A stretch of DNA of 64,000 nucleotides from assembly GCF_025398155.2 (NCBI RefSeq), contig NZ_CP104562.2:2356001-2420000 (forward strand), written 5' to 3'. Positions 55,343 through 64,000 of this stretch are shown here, one piece after another; position 1 is the stretch's first letter, and every line of letters begins with the position of its first letter. The position numbers and the translations under genes are program-made. Below the pieces are notes generated by a model. The model had not been told where the DNA came from. It did no database searches and saw only the letters and a program-made list of their open reading frames with translations. This DNA is from Roseateles amylovorans (lineage in GTDB: Bacteria; Pseudomonadota; Gammaproteobacteria; Burkholderiales; Burkholderiaceae_C).

Positions 55343-57046
55343 TCAGCGCTTCAGGGTGGCGGACAGCTCCGCCAGGCGCGTGAATTCGGCGCGGTGCCCG
55401 AAGCGGTCTTCGCCGCGCGCGCCGCGGGCCAGCGGCACGAACTGATCCGGGCCGTAGTCGCCGATCAGCGGGCTGCCGCGCAACCATTGACCCCAGCCCG
55501 CCACGGCCACGGCGAATCGCGTGTCCGCATCCTGCGCGGCCAGCGCCGGTAGAACCGTCGGCTTCAGCACCGGCAAGGCAACGAGTTGGCTCTCGGTCTG
55601 GCCGGGCGACTTGTAGCGCAGCTTGATCCAGGCGAGTTCCTCCGCCTTGTCGGCGGATGCGTTGCCGGCCTTCTTCCGCGCGCCGCCACCGTCGGACTTG
55701 TTGCCGGTGGCACCTTCGCTGCCATAGCGCAACGGATCCACCGGGCCGCGCGCCCCGACCGGCACATACTCATACAGCGCGGTGACCTGATGGCCGGCGC
55801 CGATGTCACCGGCATCCACCTGGTCGTTGTTGAAGTCCTCGCGCTTGAGTGCATGCAACTCGAAGCCGATGAGGCGGTAGGCCTGGACGTTCGCCGGATT
55901 GAATTCGACCTGCAGCTTCAGATCCTGGGCGATGGTGGCCAGGGTGGAGGTCATCTCGTTGACCAGCACCTTGTGGGCTTCCTGCAGCGAGTCCAGGTAG
56001 TGATAGCTGCCGTCGCCGACGTCGGCCAGCTTCTTCATCAGGGCTTCGTTGTAGTTGCTGTCGCCCACACCCAGGGTGGTCAGGCTGATGCCGCGCTTGC
56101 GCTCGCCCTCGACCAGGGCTTTGAGTTCGTTCGGGTCGGTGACGCCGATGTTGAGGTCACCATCGGTGGCCAGCAGCACCCGGTTGATCCCACTCTCCAT
56201 CAGCGATTCACGCGCCTGCGCATAGGCCAGCCGCAGGCCGCCCTCGCCGTAGGTGCCGCCGCTGGCCACCAGTTGGCCGATGGCCGCATTGATGCGGTCC
56301 TTCTCATGTCCCGGGGTCGGTGGCAGCACGACGCGACTGCCGCTGGCATAGGTCACCAGGCTGACGCGGTCCACCGGCCGCAGTTGCGCGGTCAGCAGGC
56401 GCAGCGCCGATTGCACCAGCGGCAGACGGTCCTGCGGCCCCATGGAGCCGGAGACATCCACCAGGAACACCAGGTTGGCCGGCGGCAGGCTGGCTTTGGC
56501 CACGTCCTTGCCCTTGATCGCGATGCGGATCAGGCCGCGCTCCGCTTGCCAGGGCGAGGCCATTACCTGGGCGCGAACCTTGAACGGATCGCGCTCGCCG
56601 GCCTCCGGGCCGGGGGCGTCGAAGCCGAAGTAGTTGACCAGTTCCTCGACCCGCACCGCATCCTTGGGCGGCAGCTGGCCGCGATTGATGAAGCGGCGGA
56701 CGTTGGCATAGCTGCCGGTGTCCACGCTGGCGCTGAAGGTGGAGACCGGCTGCTCGGCGGTGGCCTGCCAGCCGTTGTCGGAAAACGCGGTGTACTTGGC
56801 GGTGTCCGGCGCCGGCGCCCGCGGCAGGATCGCCATCGAGTGCATCGGGGCGGGCATGCCGGCCATGACCGGGGCCGGCGCCATGGGGGCCGATGGCATC
56901 GGCGGGGGCATGTCTTGCCTCAGACGGTCGGACCCGCAACCGATCAGGGCGAATGCCCCCGCGGCCATGACCAGGGCCGGAGCGGCCTTGAGGCGCAGTC
57001 CGGCAAGACCGCGGCGCAGGGCCGACGGCGAATGGGTGAATCTCAT
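55343..57046 (-). CDS. VWA-domain lipoprotein, YfbK type
   Basis: Signal peptide with lipobox ALIGC near residue 37, then a Pro/Met/Ala-rich linker. Next come an N-terminal domain (TFSASVDTGSYANVRRFINR; VRVEELVNYFGFDAP), a von Willebrand A domain with a complete metal site (FLVDVSGSMG; Thr in ASGGTYGEG; LLATDGDLNIGV) and a C-terminal DUF3520-like domain. Family members (YfbK) are about this length. Product 567 residues. The ATG at 57046 has AGGGAGAG ahead. It is convergent with the FlxA-like gene. Function not established; the metal site suggests adhesion or assembly in the periplasm or outer membrane. Confidence 0.88.
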   Translation of the reverse strand: MRFTHSPSALRRGLAGLRLKAAPALVMAAGAFALIGCGSDRLRQDMPPPMPSAPMAPAPVMAGMPAPMHSMAILPRAPAPDTAKYTAFSDNGWQATAEQPVSTFSASVDTGSYANVRRFINRGQLPPKDAVRVEELVNYFGFDAPGPEAGERDPFKVRAQVMASPWQAERGLIRIAIKGKDVAKASLPPANLVFLVDVSGSMGPQDRLPLVQSALRLLTAQLRPVDRVSLVTYASGSRVVLPPTPGHEKDRINAAIGQLVASGGTYGEGGLRLAYAQARESLMESGINRVLLATDGDLNIGVTDPNELKALVEGERKRGISLTTLGVGDSNYNEALMKKLADVGDGSYHYLDSLQEAHKVLVNEMTSTLATIAQDLKLQVEFNPANVQAYRLIGFELHALKREDFNNDQVDAGDIGAGHQVTALYEYVPVGARGPVDPLRYGSEGATGNKSDGGGARKKAGNASADKAEELAWIKLRYKSPGQTESQLVALPVLKPTVLPALAAQDADTRFAVAVAGWGQWLRGSPLIGDYGPDQFVPLARGARGEDRFGHRAEFTRLAELSATLKR

Positions 57047-57381
57047 TGGTGTCTCTCCCTCGTGATGATCACACCGGGTGGCCGCGCAGGCGGGCGCGTC
57101 GGTCCCCGCGCGCGACGCCGCGGGTCAGCAGGCGGCGCGGATCCGGTTGAAGCCACAACGCGGGCGCGGCAGCCACGTTGACAGGGTGAGCGATGACCGG
57201 CGTCGAGGCCGGCGGGCAGGGGCGTCAGGTCTGCACTTCCAGGGTGGGTGCGGTCGGAGGTAAACTCCCGCCCTTCACCGTATTTCCGACGCTGCTCAAA
57301 GCGCCGGGCCCCTTGGTGGGCTGTGGCTGGCGAGTCTGTGCCTTCGGGTGGGTGTTACTTCAGTTCATTACCGGAGCCAAC
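57047..57381. other. Divergent intergenic region
   Basis: About 335 bp between the VWA lipoprotein gene and the small basic protein gene. It must carry both promoters. Around 57260 the segment GGTAAACTCCCG could include a -10 box (TAAACT) for the rightward gene. No repeat or hairpin stands out. Confidence 0.4.
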
Positions 57382-57546
57382 ATGGGCAACAAGATCATCA
57401 CCGAAGCCGACCGTCGCGCTTCTCCCCGTCCCGTCGCCCCCAAGGGCGTCACGCTGACCGCCGGTCGCGGCCAGAAGCGCAGCCTGGAGCGCGGCTCGCA
57501 CACCCGCAGCAAGAAGAACCCGGGCAAGCGTCCGCACTCGGGTTGA
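57382..57546 (+). CDS. Small basic protein (54 residues)
   Basis: Opens MGNKIITEADRRASPRPVAP and ends KKNPGKRPHSG; about a quarter of the residues are Lys or Arg and there is no Cys, signal or membrane segment. The ATG at 57382 has GGAG at 57373-57376. A strong terminator follows 36 bp after the stop, so this is an independent transcription unit, supporting a real gene in spite of its size. Composition fits a nucleic-acid-associated protein. I do not recognise the family. Confidence 0.65.
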   Translation: MGNKIITEADRRASPRPVAPKGVTLTAGRGQKRSLERGSHTRSKKNPGKRPHSG

Positions 57547-57581
57547 GTTCCGACGGGACCCTGGTCCCGGCTGAACCCAAA

Positions 57582-57616
57582 AAACAGGCCCGTTTGCACG
57601 GGCCTGTTTTGTTTCT
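57582..57616 (+). terminator. Rho-independent terminator of the small basic protein gene
   Basis: AAACAGGCCCGT (57582-57593) pairs perfectly with ACGGGCCTGTTT (57598-57609) around TTGC, followed by TTTTGTTT. As the stem ends in A and T runs on both sides, it may also work in the other direction. Confidence 0.92.
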
Positions 57617-57658
57617 TCCCGGCCATCGCCGGCCTGCTTTTCTGCTCGATCAATCGCC

Positions 57659-59353
57659 ATGATCCGCATCAACGAACTCCGCCTCCCGCTCCATCATCCG
57701 GAAGACGCCCTGCGCCCGGCCGTGGTGGCCCGGCTGGGCATTCCCGACGACCAACTCCAGGCGTTCACCGTCTTCAAGCGCAGCTACGACGCCCGCAAGA
57801 AGACCGCGATGGTGCTGATCTACAGCATCGACGCCGACATCGGCGATGCCGCCGCCGAGGCTGCGCTGCTCCAGCGCCTGCAAGGCGACGCGCACATCAA
57901 GCCGTCCCCCGACACCCATTACCGTTTCGTCGGCCATGCGCCGGCGGACTTCCATGCCCCCGACCGCCCCCGACCGATCGTCATCGGCTTCGGCCCCTGC
58001 GGCATCTTCGCGGCGCTGATCCTGGCCCAGATGGGCCTTCGTCCGATCGTCCTGGAGCGGGGCAAGGAGGTGCGTGAGCGCACCAAGGACACCTGGGGCC
58101 TGTGGCGCCAGAGCGAGCTCCATCCCGAATCGAATGTGCAGTTCGGCGAGGGCGGTGCCGGCACCTTCTCGGACGGCAAGCTCTACAGCCAGATTTCCGA
58201 TCCCCGCTTCCTCACCCGCAAGGTGCTGACCGAGTTCGTCAAGGCCGGCGCGCCGGAAGAGATTCTCTACGTCAGCAAGCCGCACATCGGCACCTTCCGG
58301 CTGGTGAGCATGGTGATCAAGATGCGGGCCGAGATCGAACAGTTGGGCGGTGAGATCCGCTTCCAGCAAAAGGTCACCGACCTGCTGATCGAGCCCGATG
58401 GCGACGGCGTCCAGCACGTTCGCGGCGTGACCTTGGTCTCCGGCGAGCAACTGCGCGCCGACCATGTCGTGGTGGCCCTGGGCCACAGCGCCCGAGACAC
58501 CTTCCAGATGCTGCATGAGCGCGGCGTCTACATGGAGGCCAAGCCGTTCTCGATTGGCTACCGGATCGAGCATCCGCAATCCATCATCGACAAGGCCCGC
58601 TTCGGCCCCAATGCCGGCCATCCCATCCTGGGCGCGGCGGACTACAAGCTGGTGCACCACGCCGGCAACGGGCGCTCGGTCTACAGCTTCTGCATGTGTC
58701 CCGGCGGCACCGTGGTGGCGGCGACCTCCGAGCCGAACCGCGTGGTCACAAACGGCATGAGCCAGTACTCGCGCAATGAGCGCAATGCGAATGCCGGCAT
58801 CGTGGTGGGCATCTCGCCGCAGGATTACCGGCAAGACGGCAAGCGCGACGATTCACCGGTCAATCCGCTCGATGGGCTGGCCTTCCAGCGCTACTGGGAG
58901 TCCCGAGCCTTTGAACTGGGTGAAGGGGCCTACCGCGCGCCGGCGGCGCTGGTTGGCGACTTCATCAAGCGTCAGCGCAGCACCGCGCTGGGCGGCGTCG
59001 AGCCCAGCTACAAGCCGGGCGTGACGATGACCGACCTGCAGCAAAAAGGATTCGGCAGCCTGCCCGAGTACGCGCTGGACGCGATCCGCGAGGCGCTGCC
59101 GGCCTTCGAGAAGCAGATCCGTGGCTTTTCGATGAATGACGCGGTCCTCACCGGCGTGGAGACCCGCACCTCGTCCCCGCTGCGCATCACGCGCGGCAAG
59201 GATTACCAAAGCCTCAATGTCCGTGGTCTGTACCCGGCAGGCGAGGGCGCCGGTTATGCCGGCGGGATCATGTCCGCCGGGGTGGATGGCATCGAGGTCG
59301 CAGAGGCGCTGGGGCGCTCGATGCTGGGTCTGGACGGCGTGCGGCAGAGCTGA
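57659..59353 (+). CDS. FAD-dependent oxidoreductase (COG2509-like)
   Basis: A flavoprotein of the type annotated as NAD(P)/FAD-dependent oxidoreductase. The N-terminal ~95 residues are a small domain (FTVFKRSYDARKKTAMVLIY). Then comes the FAD dinucleotide-binding motif (IVIGFGPCGIFAALILAQMG, near 105-124), the QFGEGGAGTFSDGKL segment, ADHVVVALGHSARDTF, a CMCPGG motif near residue 345 and the closing FAD contact GLYPAGEGAGYAGGI. Length 564. It starts 43 bp after the terminator of the small basic gene. The physiological substrate is unknown in the family. Confidence 0.88.
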   Translation: MIRINELRLPLHHPEDALRPAVVARLGIPDDQLQAFTVFKRSYDARKKTAMVLIYSIDADIGDAAAEAALLQRLQGDAHIKPSPDTHYRFVGHAPADFHAPDRPRPIVIGFGPCGIFAALILAQMGLRPIVLERGKEVRERTKDTWGLWRQSELHPESNVQFGEGGAGTFSDGKLYSQISDPRFLTRKVLTEFVKAGAPEEILYVSKPHIGTFRLVSMVIKMRAEIEQLGGEIRFQQKVTDLLIEPDGDGVQHVRGVTLVSGEQLRADHVVVALGHSARDTFQMLHERGVYMEAKPFSIGYRIEHPQSIIDKARFGPNAGHPILGAADYKLVHHAGNGRSVYSFCMCPGGTVVAATSEPNRVVTNGMSQYSRNERNANAGIVVGISPQDYRQDGKRDDSPVNPLDGLAFQRYWESRAFELGEGAYRAPAALVGDFIKRQRSTALGGVEPSYKPGVTMTDLQQKGFGSLPEYALDAIREALPAFEKQIRGFSMNDAVLTGVETRTSSPLRITRGKDYQSLNVRGLYPAGEGAGYAGGIMSAGVDGIEVAEALGRSMLGLDGVRQS

Positions 59354-59371
59354 TCGCGGTGGTGTCGATTC

Positions 59372-59405
59372 AGGCCGCCGGTCCTTGCGGACTCGGCGGC
59401 CTTTT
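59372..59405 (+). terminator. Rho-independent terminator between convergent genes
   Basis: AGGCCGCCG (59372-59380) pairs with CGGCGGCCT (59394-59402), with an inner GTCC/GGAC stem and a TTGC loop, then four T. Confidence 0.85.
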
Positions 59406-59435
59406 CACATGCGGGCTTCGCGTCTCAACCTGCGG

Positions 59436-60602
59436 TCACAGCGCTTTCCACAGGATGTCGAGCACGCCGGCGGCGGACGGCGTCCAGCCGGCGCCTTGAT
59501 ACGCGGTGTGCGCCTGCAGGCAGCGGTAGCGCTTGCCTTGGTAGCTCACGACCTGTCCCACGGCATAGCTCGCGCCTTCCACCCAGGCTGGGCTGTCGCC
59601 GGGCGTGGTCGGTGGCGTGGTCGGCGGTGTGGCGGGCAGCAGCACGTCCATCGCATAGCTCGCGCCGGAGGCGGCGTTCAGCAGATAGACATCCATCACC
59701 GTCACCCCGCTCGGGACCACCACATTGCCGCCCTGCAGCGTGCCGATGCGCAGATAGGCGGACGCCTGGTTCGCCCGCGCCGCGATCTGCGACAGCCATG
59801 CCGCCTTGGCGGTGGCGGCGGGCAGGGTCAGGGCGATGGTTTCCAGATCGCCGCCCGATTTGTCGAACACGCGCAGCTTGACCTGGCTGTTGAGCGGCAG
59901 GTCCTGCGCGGCCGAGACCTGCCCGATCTGCTTCAGCCCGGTCGGGACGGAGGGCGGGGTGGTGGCACCACCGAAGTCGACATCCGAGCAGGCATAGAAG
60001 GCCTCGGTGCTGTCGGCGCGCTGCCAGACCGAGAACAGCACCTGCTTGCCGCTGCGCTTGGGCAGGCTCAGCTTCATCGTGTAGGTCTTGCCGGAGGTGA
60101 CGATCTGGTCCGGCCCGAGTTGGGCGACCTGTTCCAGATCGGACCAGCGCAGCGGCGAGGCGGTGGGTGTCCAGCCATCACGCGTCAGGAAGAAGGTCCA
60201 GTTCAGCGACCGATGGGGCGCGGTGGCGTTGTAGCGGTATTCGTACTTGCCGTCGGTGCCTGGCGACCAGGCGGTGGCGGGCCAGTCGTTGCGGGCCAGG
60301 TCGAAACCCTTGAACTTCTCCTGACCGCCGGCGCAGATCTTCAGATCGGGCACCACGGCGCGGTGATTGCCGTTGGCGGCGGCCTGGTTCACGCCGTTCC
60401 AGTCATAGAGGGCTTGCTCACCACCGGTGGCGATGGCCGCCTGGCATGCCGGCAGCGACGGGTTCTTGTAGCAGTTGTATTGCCGCGAGATGGGGAACTC
60501 CGGCGCGCCGTGGGCCAGGGCGTCGGATGCGGGGGTCCAACCCAGCAGGCCCAAGAGGCAGGCGCCGCTCAGGCGAGTGAGAACAGGGGTCAAGGCAGGC
60601 AT
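59436..60602 (-). CDS. Chitin-type lytic polysaccharide monooxygenase (AA10) with chitin-binding module
   Basis: Secreted copper enzyme that oxidatively cleaves chitin (or cellulose). From the ATG at 60602 (AAGGAG ahead) the signal peptide is residues 1-30. Cleavage after ALA exposes H31 (HGAPEFPISRQYN), the N-terminal His of the copper brace; the second is H130 (ATAPHRSLNW). The catalytic domain extends to about 215. A beta-rich domain resembling the second module of GbpA follows (about 225-325), then a Thr/Pro linker and a CBM5/12-type module (WVEGASYAVGQVVSYQGKRY; AGWTP). Product 388 residues. The LysR gene 530 bp away is divergent. Confidence 0.93.
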   Translation of the reverse strand: MPALTPVLTRLSGACLLGLLGWTPASDALAHGAPEFPISRQYNCYKNPSLPACQAAIATGGEQALYDWNGVNQAAANGNHRAVVPDLKICAGGQEKFKGFDLARNDWPATAWSPGTDGKYEYRYNATAPHRSLNWTFFLTRDGWTPTASPLRWSDLEQVAQLGPDQIVTSGKTYTMKLSLPKRSGKQVLFSVWQRADSTEAFYACSDVDFGGATTPPSVPTGLKQIGQVSAAQDLPLNSQVKLRVFDKSGGDLETIALTLPAATAKAAWLSQIAARANQASAYLRIGTLQGGNVVVPSGVTVMDVYLLNAASGASYAMDVLLPATPPTTPPTTPGDSPAWVEGASYAVGQVVSYQGKRYRCLQAHTAYQGAGWTPSAAGVLDILWKAL

Positions 60603-61132
60603 GGTCGTCTCCTTCAGGTGGAAGTCGAATGCGCAAGCCAGTGGGCCGGCGTGCGCAACGGGGATCGCCATTCTTTGGAGCGGTTTGCGGTTGCCCTCCC
60701 GTTCAAAGCCCGGGAAATTGACATCTCACCGCTACAGATGTGTCGATACCTCGATTTGCGTGAGCCACTCGCAACAATATCGGCAAATTAATGGCGCGTT
60801 AAAACCAAATAAATTCCAAATAAATGCCAACGAGTAACCAAAGCAAGACCACCATAAGACGCCGTTTGACGCTCCGCAATGCCCAGTGAGCCGAAGAAAG
60901 GAATGACTGAAAGATCCGACAGGTCGGGTTGAATTCGACCTGACCATCGCTTATGGCCTCATAGGGGGGAGCCGTGGAGACATGAATGACCAGGATCCGG
61001 TTGCGTGGAACCGATCGGGCCGCTGCCGCCACCTCGTGATGAGCATTCGCTCGCCACGAAGGAAGTATCATCCGGACCAATAGCCAGGTCATCTCGACGA
61101 AGGCTAGAGTTCAACTTCGACGCCTCACCACC
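60603..61132. other. AT-rich intergenic region between the LPMO and LysR genes
   Basis: About 530 bp between divergent genes. From 60720 to 60960 the GC content is low, with a short direct repeat of CCAAATAAA near 60808 and 60819. This is the probable promoter region of the LPMO gene. Short open frames here look spurious. Confidence 0.5.
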
Positions 61133-62026
61133 ATGCGCCTGGACCTCACCACCCTCAATCTTGTGCTGGCGATCGAGCAGACCCGCTCGATCACCCGTGG
61201 GGCCGAGCGCGAGCATCTGGCGCTGGCCGCCGCCAGCAAGCGCATTTCGGACCTGGAGACGCGTCTGGGCGTGCAGTTGTTCGAGCGTCGCGCCCGCGGC
61301 GTCGAGCCCACCGAGGCGTGCCGGGCCTTGGTGCGGCACATCCGCTCGCTGCATGCGTCATTGCATGCGCTCGAGAGCGAGGTGGTGGAGTTCGCGCGCG
61401 GCATCAAGGGGCATCTGCGCATTGCGGCCAATGCCGGCGCGATCGCCGAAGCGCTGCCGCCGGATCTCGCCGCCTTCTCGCAGGCCCATCCGCAGATTCG
61501 CATCAGCCTGGAAGACCAGACCAGCGCCGAGGTGCAGGCCGCGGTCGCCGAAGGCCGGGCGGATGTCGGCGTGTTCACTGCGCCTTTGCTCGACAACCGG
61601 CTGCAGACTTGGGCGTACCGGCAGGGTCGGCTGGCGGTGCTGGTGCCCAACCAGCATGTGCTGGCCGAGCGTGACGCGGTGAGCTTCGATGACCTGCTGG
61701 AGCATGACCTGGTCGGCCTGCACAGCGGCGCGGCGGCGCAGGAACTGATGATGCAGGAAGCCCTCGCGCGCGGCCGTACGCTCAAGGCGCGGCTGCAGGT
61801 GCGTGGCTTTGATGCGATTGCGCAGCTGGTTGAGGCCGGCATGGGTGTGGCGGTGCTGCCGGATGCGCCGGCGCGTCGTTTTGCGCAGGTGTTCGCGGTC
61901 AAGCGGCTGCGCCTGGAAGAAGCCTGGGCGCAGCGAGACTATGTTCTGGGCGTGGCGCGCCAGGAGCGCCTGCCGACGGTGGTGCAGCGCTTCGTCGATG
62001 CGCTCTGCCCCCAACCCTCGAAGTGA
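61133..62026 (+). CDS. LysR-family transcriptional regulator
   Basis: The N-terminal helix-turn-helix reads LDLTTLNLVLAIEQTRSITR, AAASKRISDLETRLGVQLFE and RRARGVEPTEAC. The effector domain begins near residue 90 (GHLRIAANAGAIAEALPPDL) and contains ADVGVFTAPLLDNRLQTWAY. Length 297, normal. It lies 13 bp ahead of leuC and in the same direction, so it may be co-transcribed. LysR regulators directly upstream of leuC occur in Burkholderiales and may respond to a leucine-pathway intermediate; the effector is inferred. The start at 61133 is the first ATG giving the family N-terminus. Confidence 0.93.
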   Translation: MRLDLTTLNLVLAIEQTRSITRGAEREHLALAAASKRISDLETRLGVQLFERRARGVEPTEACRALVRHIRSLHASLHALESEVVEFARGIKGHLRIAANAGAIAEALPPDLAAFSQAHPQIRISLEDQTSAEVQAAVAEGRADVGVFTAPLLDNRLQTWAYRQGRLAVLVPNQHVLAERDAVSFDDLLEHDLVGLHSGAAAQELMMQEALARGRTLKARLQVRGFDAIAQLVEAGMGVAVLPDAPARRFAQVFAVKRLRLEEAWAQRDYVLGVARQERLPTVVQRFVDALCPQPSK

Positions 62027-62039
62027 TGGAGAGTCCCTC

Positions 62040-63467
62040 ATGACCATGTCCAACGGTTCCCCCCGCACCCTCTACGACAAGCTCTGGGACGAGCATGTGG
62101 TGCACACCGAGGAGGACGGCACCGCCGTGCTCTACATCGATCGCCACCTGGTCCATGAAGTGACCAGTCCCCAGGCGTTCGAAGGCCTGGATCTGGCCGG
62201 CCGCAAGGTCTGGCGGCTGTCGGCCAACCTGGCGGTGAGCGACCACAACGTGCCCACCACCGACCGCAGCCAGGGCATTGCCGATCCGGTGTCGCGCTTG
62301 CAGGTCGACACGCTCGACAAGAACTGCGACCACCACGGCATCACCCAGTTCAAGATGAGCGACAAGCGCCAGGGCATCGTTCATGTGATCGGCCCGGAGC
62401 AGGGCGCCACGCTGCCCGGCATGACGGTGGTCTGCGGTGACAGCCACACCTCCACCCACGGTGCGTTCGGTGCGCTGGCGCACGGCATCGGCACCTCCGA
62501 GGTCGAGCATGTGCTGGCCACCCAGACCCTGCTGGCCAAGAAGGCCAAGAACATGCTGGTGAAGGTGGACGGTCAATGCGCGCCCGGCGTTGGCGCGAAG
62601 GACATCGTGCTGGCGATCATCGGCCGCATCGGCACCGCCGGCGGTACCGGCTACACCATCGAGTTCGCCGGATCCGCCATCCGCAGCCTGTCGATGGAAG
62701 GGCGCATGACGGTCTGCAACATGGCGATCGAGGCGGGCGCCCGCGCTGGCCTGATCGCCGTCGACGACACCACCCTCCAGTACGTCAAGGGGCGTCCCTT
62801 CACGCCGTCCGGCGTGGAATGGGACCAGGCGGTGCGCTACTGGCGCACGCTGCAATCCGATCCGGGTGCCCACTTCGACCATGTGGTGGCGCTGGATGCC
62901 GCGCAGATCCGCCCGCAGGTGACCTGGGGCACCTCGCCGGAGATGGTGCTGTCCATCGAGGACCGCGTACCCGATCCCGACAAGGAAAAAGACGCGGTCA
63001 AGCGCGGCGCCATGGAGCGCGCGCTGCAGTACATGGCGCTGGAGCCCAACAAGGCGATCAACGACATCCGCATCGACAAGGTCTTCATCGGCTCCTGCAC
63101 CAACAGCCGCATCGAGGACATGCGCGAAGCCGCCGCAGTGGTGAAGCGCCTGGGCGGTCGGGTGGCCGGCAATGTGAAGCTGGCCATGGTGGTGCCGGGC
63201 TCCGGCCTGGTGAAGGCGCAGGCCGAGGCCGAGGGCCTGGACCAGATCTTCAAGGCCGCCGGATTCGAATGGCGCGAGCCGGGCTGCTCGATGTGCCTGG
63301 CAATGAATGCCGACCGGCTCGAGCCGGGCGAGCGTTGCGCTTCCACCAGCAACCGCAATTTCGAGGGCCGTCAGGGCGCGGGCGGCCGCACCCATCTGGT
63401 CAGTCCGGCGATGGCGGCGGCAGCGGCGATGGAAGGGCACTTCGTCGACGTGCGTCGCGTCATGTGA
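62040..63467 (+). CDS. leuC: 3-isopropylmalate dehydratase large subunit
   Basis: Second step of leucine synthesis: isomerises 2- to 3-isopropylmalate, with LeuD. Typical start (TLYDKLWDEHVVHTEEDGTA), aconitase-type DKNCDHHGITQFKM, CGDSHTSTHGAFGALAHGIG, and the 4Fe-4S ligands C353 (GSCTNSR), C416 and C419 (GCSMCL). Length 475 from the ATG at 62040, with GGAGAG at 62028-62033; an ATG two codons later is equally possible. leuD follows after 168 bp. That gap holds no supported gene. Confidence 0.97.
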   Translation: MTMSNGSPRTLYDKLWDEHVVHTEEDGTAVLYIDRHLVHEVTSPQAFEGLDLAGRKVWRLSANLAVSDHNVPTTDRSQGIADPVSRLQVDTLDKNCDHHGITQFKMSDKRQGIVHVIGPEQGATLPGMTVVCGDSHTSTHGAFGALAHGIGTSEVEHVLATQTLLAKKAKNMLVKVDGQCAPGVGAKDIVLAIIGRIGTAGGTGYTIEFAGSAIRSLSMEGRMTVCNMAIEAGARAGLIAVDDTTLQYVKGRPFTPSGVEWDQAVRYWRTLQSDPGAHFDHVVALDAAQIRPQVTWGTSPEMVLSIEDRVPDPDKEKDAVKRGAMERALQYMALEPNKAINDIRIDKVFIGSCTNSRIEDMREAAAVVKRLGGRVAGNVKLAMVVPGSGLVKAQAEAEGLDQIFKAAGFEWREPGCSMCLAMNADRLEPGERCASTSNRNFEGRQGAGGRTHLVSPAMAAAAAMEGHFVDVRRVM

Positions 63468-63635
63468 GGCGGCGTGGCGGTGCTGGCAGCGCGCCGAAGG
63501 GCGGGTCAGCCGGTGCCGAACAGCCGCTCTGCAGTGGTTGAACGCGTGCTGAGAAGCCGTGGAGATGCTGCAGCGCCGCGCCTCTCAAGGCGGTTTCATC
63601 GATGCCCGCCCGGCGGGTCTGAGACAAGGATAGAC

Positions 63636-64000
63636 ATGGACAAGTTCACCGTGCACAAGGGCCTGGTGGCCCCGATGGATCGCGAGAACGTCGACACCGA
63701 CGCGATCATCCCCAAGCAGTTCCTGAAGTCGATCAAGCGCAGCGGCTTCGGTCCCAACCTGTTCGACGAGTGGCGCTACCTCGACCATGGCGAGCCCGGC
63801 CAGGATCCGGCCAGCCGCAAGCCCAATCCGGACTTCGTGCTGAACCAGCCGCGCTACCAAGGCGCCTCCATCCTGATTGCGCGCAGCAATTTCGGTTGCG
63901 GCTCCAGCCGTGAGCATGCGCCCTGGGCGCTGCAGCAATACGGCTTCCGCGCGCTGATCGCGCCCAGCTTTGCCGACATCTTCTTCAACAACACCTTCAA
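63636..64000 (+). CDS. leuD: 3-isopropylmalate dehydratase small subunit (3' end missing)
   Basis: Small swivelling subunit partner of LeuC. It begins MDKFTVHKGLVAPMDRENVD, then DAIIPKQFLKSIKRSGFG and the LeuD signature SNFGCGSSREHAPWALQQYG, and is cut by the window end at about residue 121 of a usual ~215. AAGGA at 63626-63630 supports the start. Same operon as leuC. Confidence 0.96.
   Translation, partial: MDKFTVHKGLVAPMDRENVDTDAIIPKQFLKSIKRSGFGPNLFDEWRYLDHGEPGQDPASRKPNPDFVLNQPRYQGASILIARSNFGCGSSREHAPWALQQYGFRALIAPSFADIFFNNTF

Noticed and set aside
63468..63635. A small gene between leuC and leuD
   Set aside because: The only frame is an extension overlapping leuC in another frame, without a start signal.

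Overview
The window comes from a GC-rich bacterium. Gene content points to a betaproteobacterium of the order Burkholderiales, probably near Roseateles, Mitsuaria or Rubrivivax. Pointers are a full-length single-chain PurL, leuC followed by leuD, a LivK-type binding protein, and the PrsK/PrsR/PrsT set typical of exosortase A/PEP-CTERM strains. I see no tRNA, rRNA, CRISPR array, phage or insertion sequence. Placement is inferred from gene content only.

Layout. At 1-5.8 kb are a LacI-type regulator, ribokinase and nucleoside hydrolase (nucleoside to base plus ribose, then ribose 5-phosphate), an amidohydrolase of the adenosine/methylthioadenosine deaminase type and a periplasmic binding protein. 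At 5.8-6.86 kb is a gene-free stretch with a 120-bp tandem repeat. purL (6.9-10.9 kb) and a LivK-type binding protein (11.4-12.5 kb) follow. At 13.3-22.7 kb is an exopolysaccharide/PEP-CTERM regulatory cluster on the + strand: polyprenyl sugar transferase, kinase PrsK, sigma-54 activator PrsR, TPR lipoprotein PrsT and a FeeM-type N-acyltransferase fused to a PilZ-like domain. A secreted trypsin-like protease and a convergent chemoreceptor come next. At 25.7-27.9 kb are three unassigned genes, two of them in lower-GC DNA.

The most unusual region is 28.0-45.4 kb, all on the minus strand. Two paralogous giant proteins (3156 and 1491 residues) consist almost entirely of an uninterrupted octapeptide repeat: 362 and 154 octads, all in register. 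Each ends in the same C-terminal domain with EF-hand-like calcium loops and a short shared tail. Both have a higher-order period of 17 octads (136 residues, 408 bp). Three genes of glycosyltransferase type follow on the same strand. My inference is a very large secreted surface or matrix protein pair, possibly glycosylated by the adjacent enzymes. I do not recognise the repeat as a named family.

The rest is mainly metabolic. A divergent GntR regulator faces a propionyl-CoA/methylmalonyl-CoA cassette (mutase, MeaB, carboxylase beta and alpha subunits, a VOC protein) across a perfect 18-bp palindrome. Then come a coiled-coil protein, a VWA lipoprotein, a 54-residue basic protein, an FAD-dependent oxidoreductase, a chitin-type AA10 lytic polysaccharide monooxygenase, a LysR regulator, leuC and the start of leuD, which is cut by the window end.
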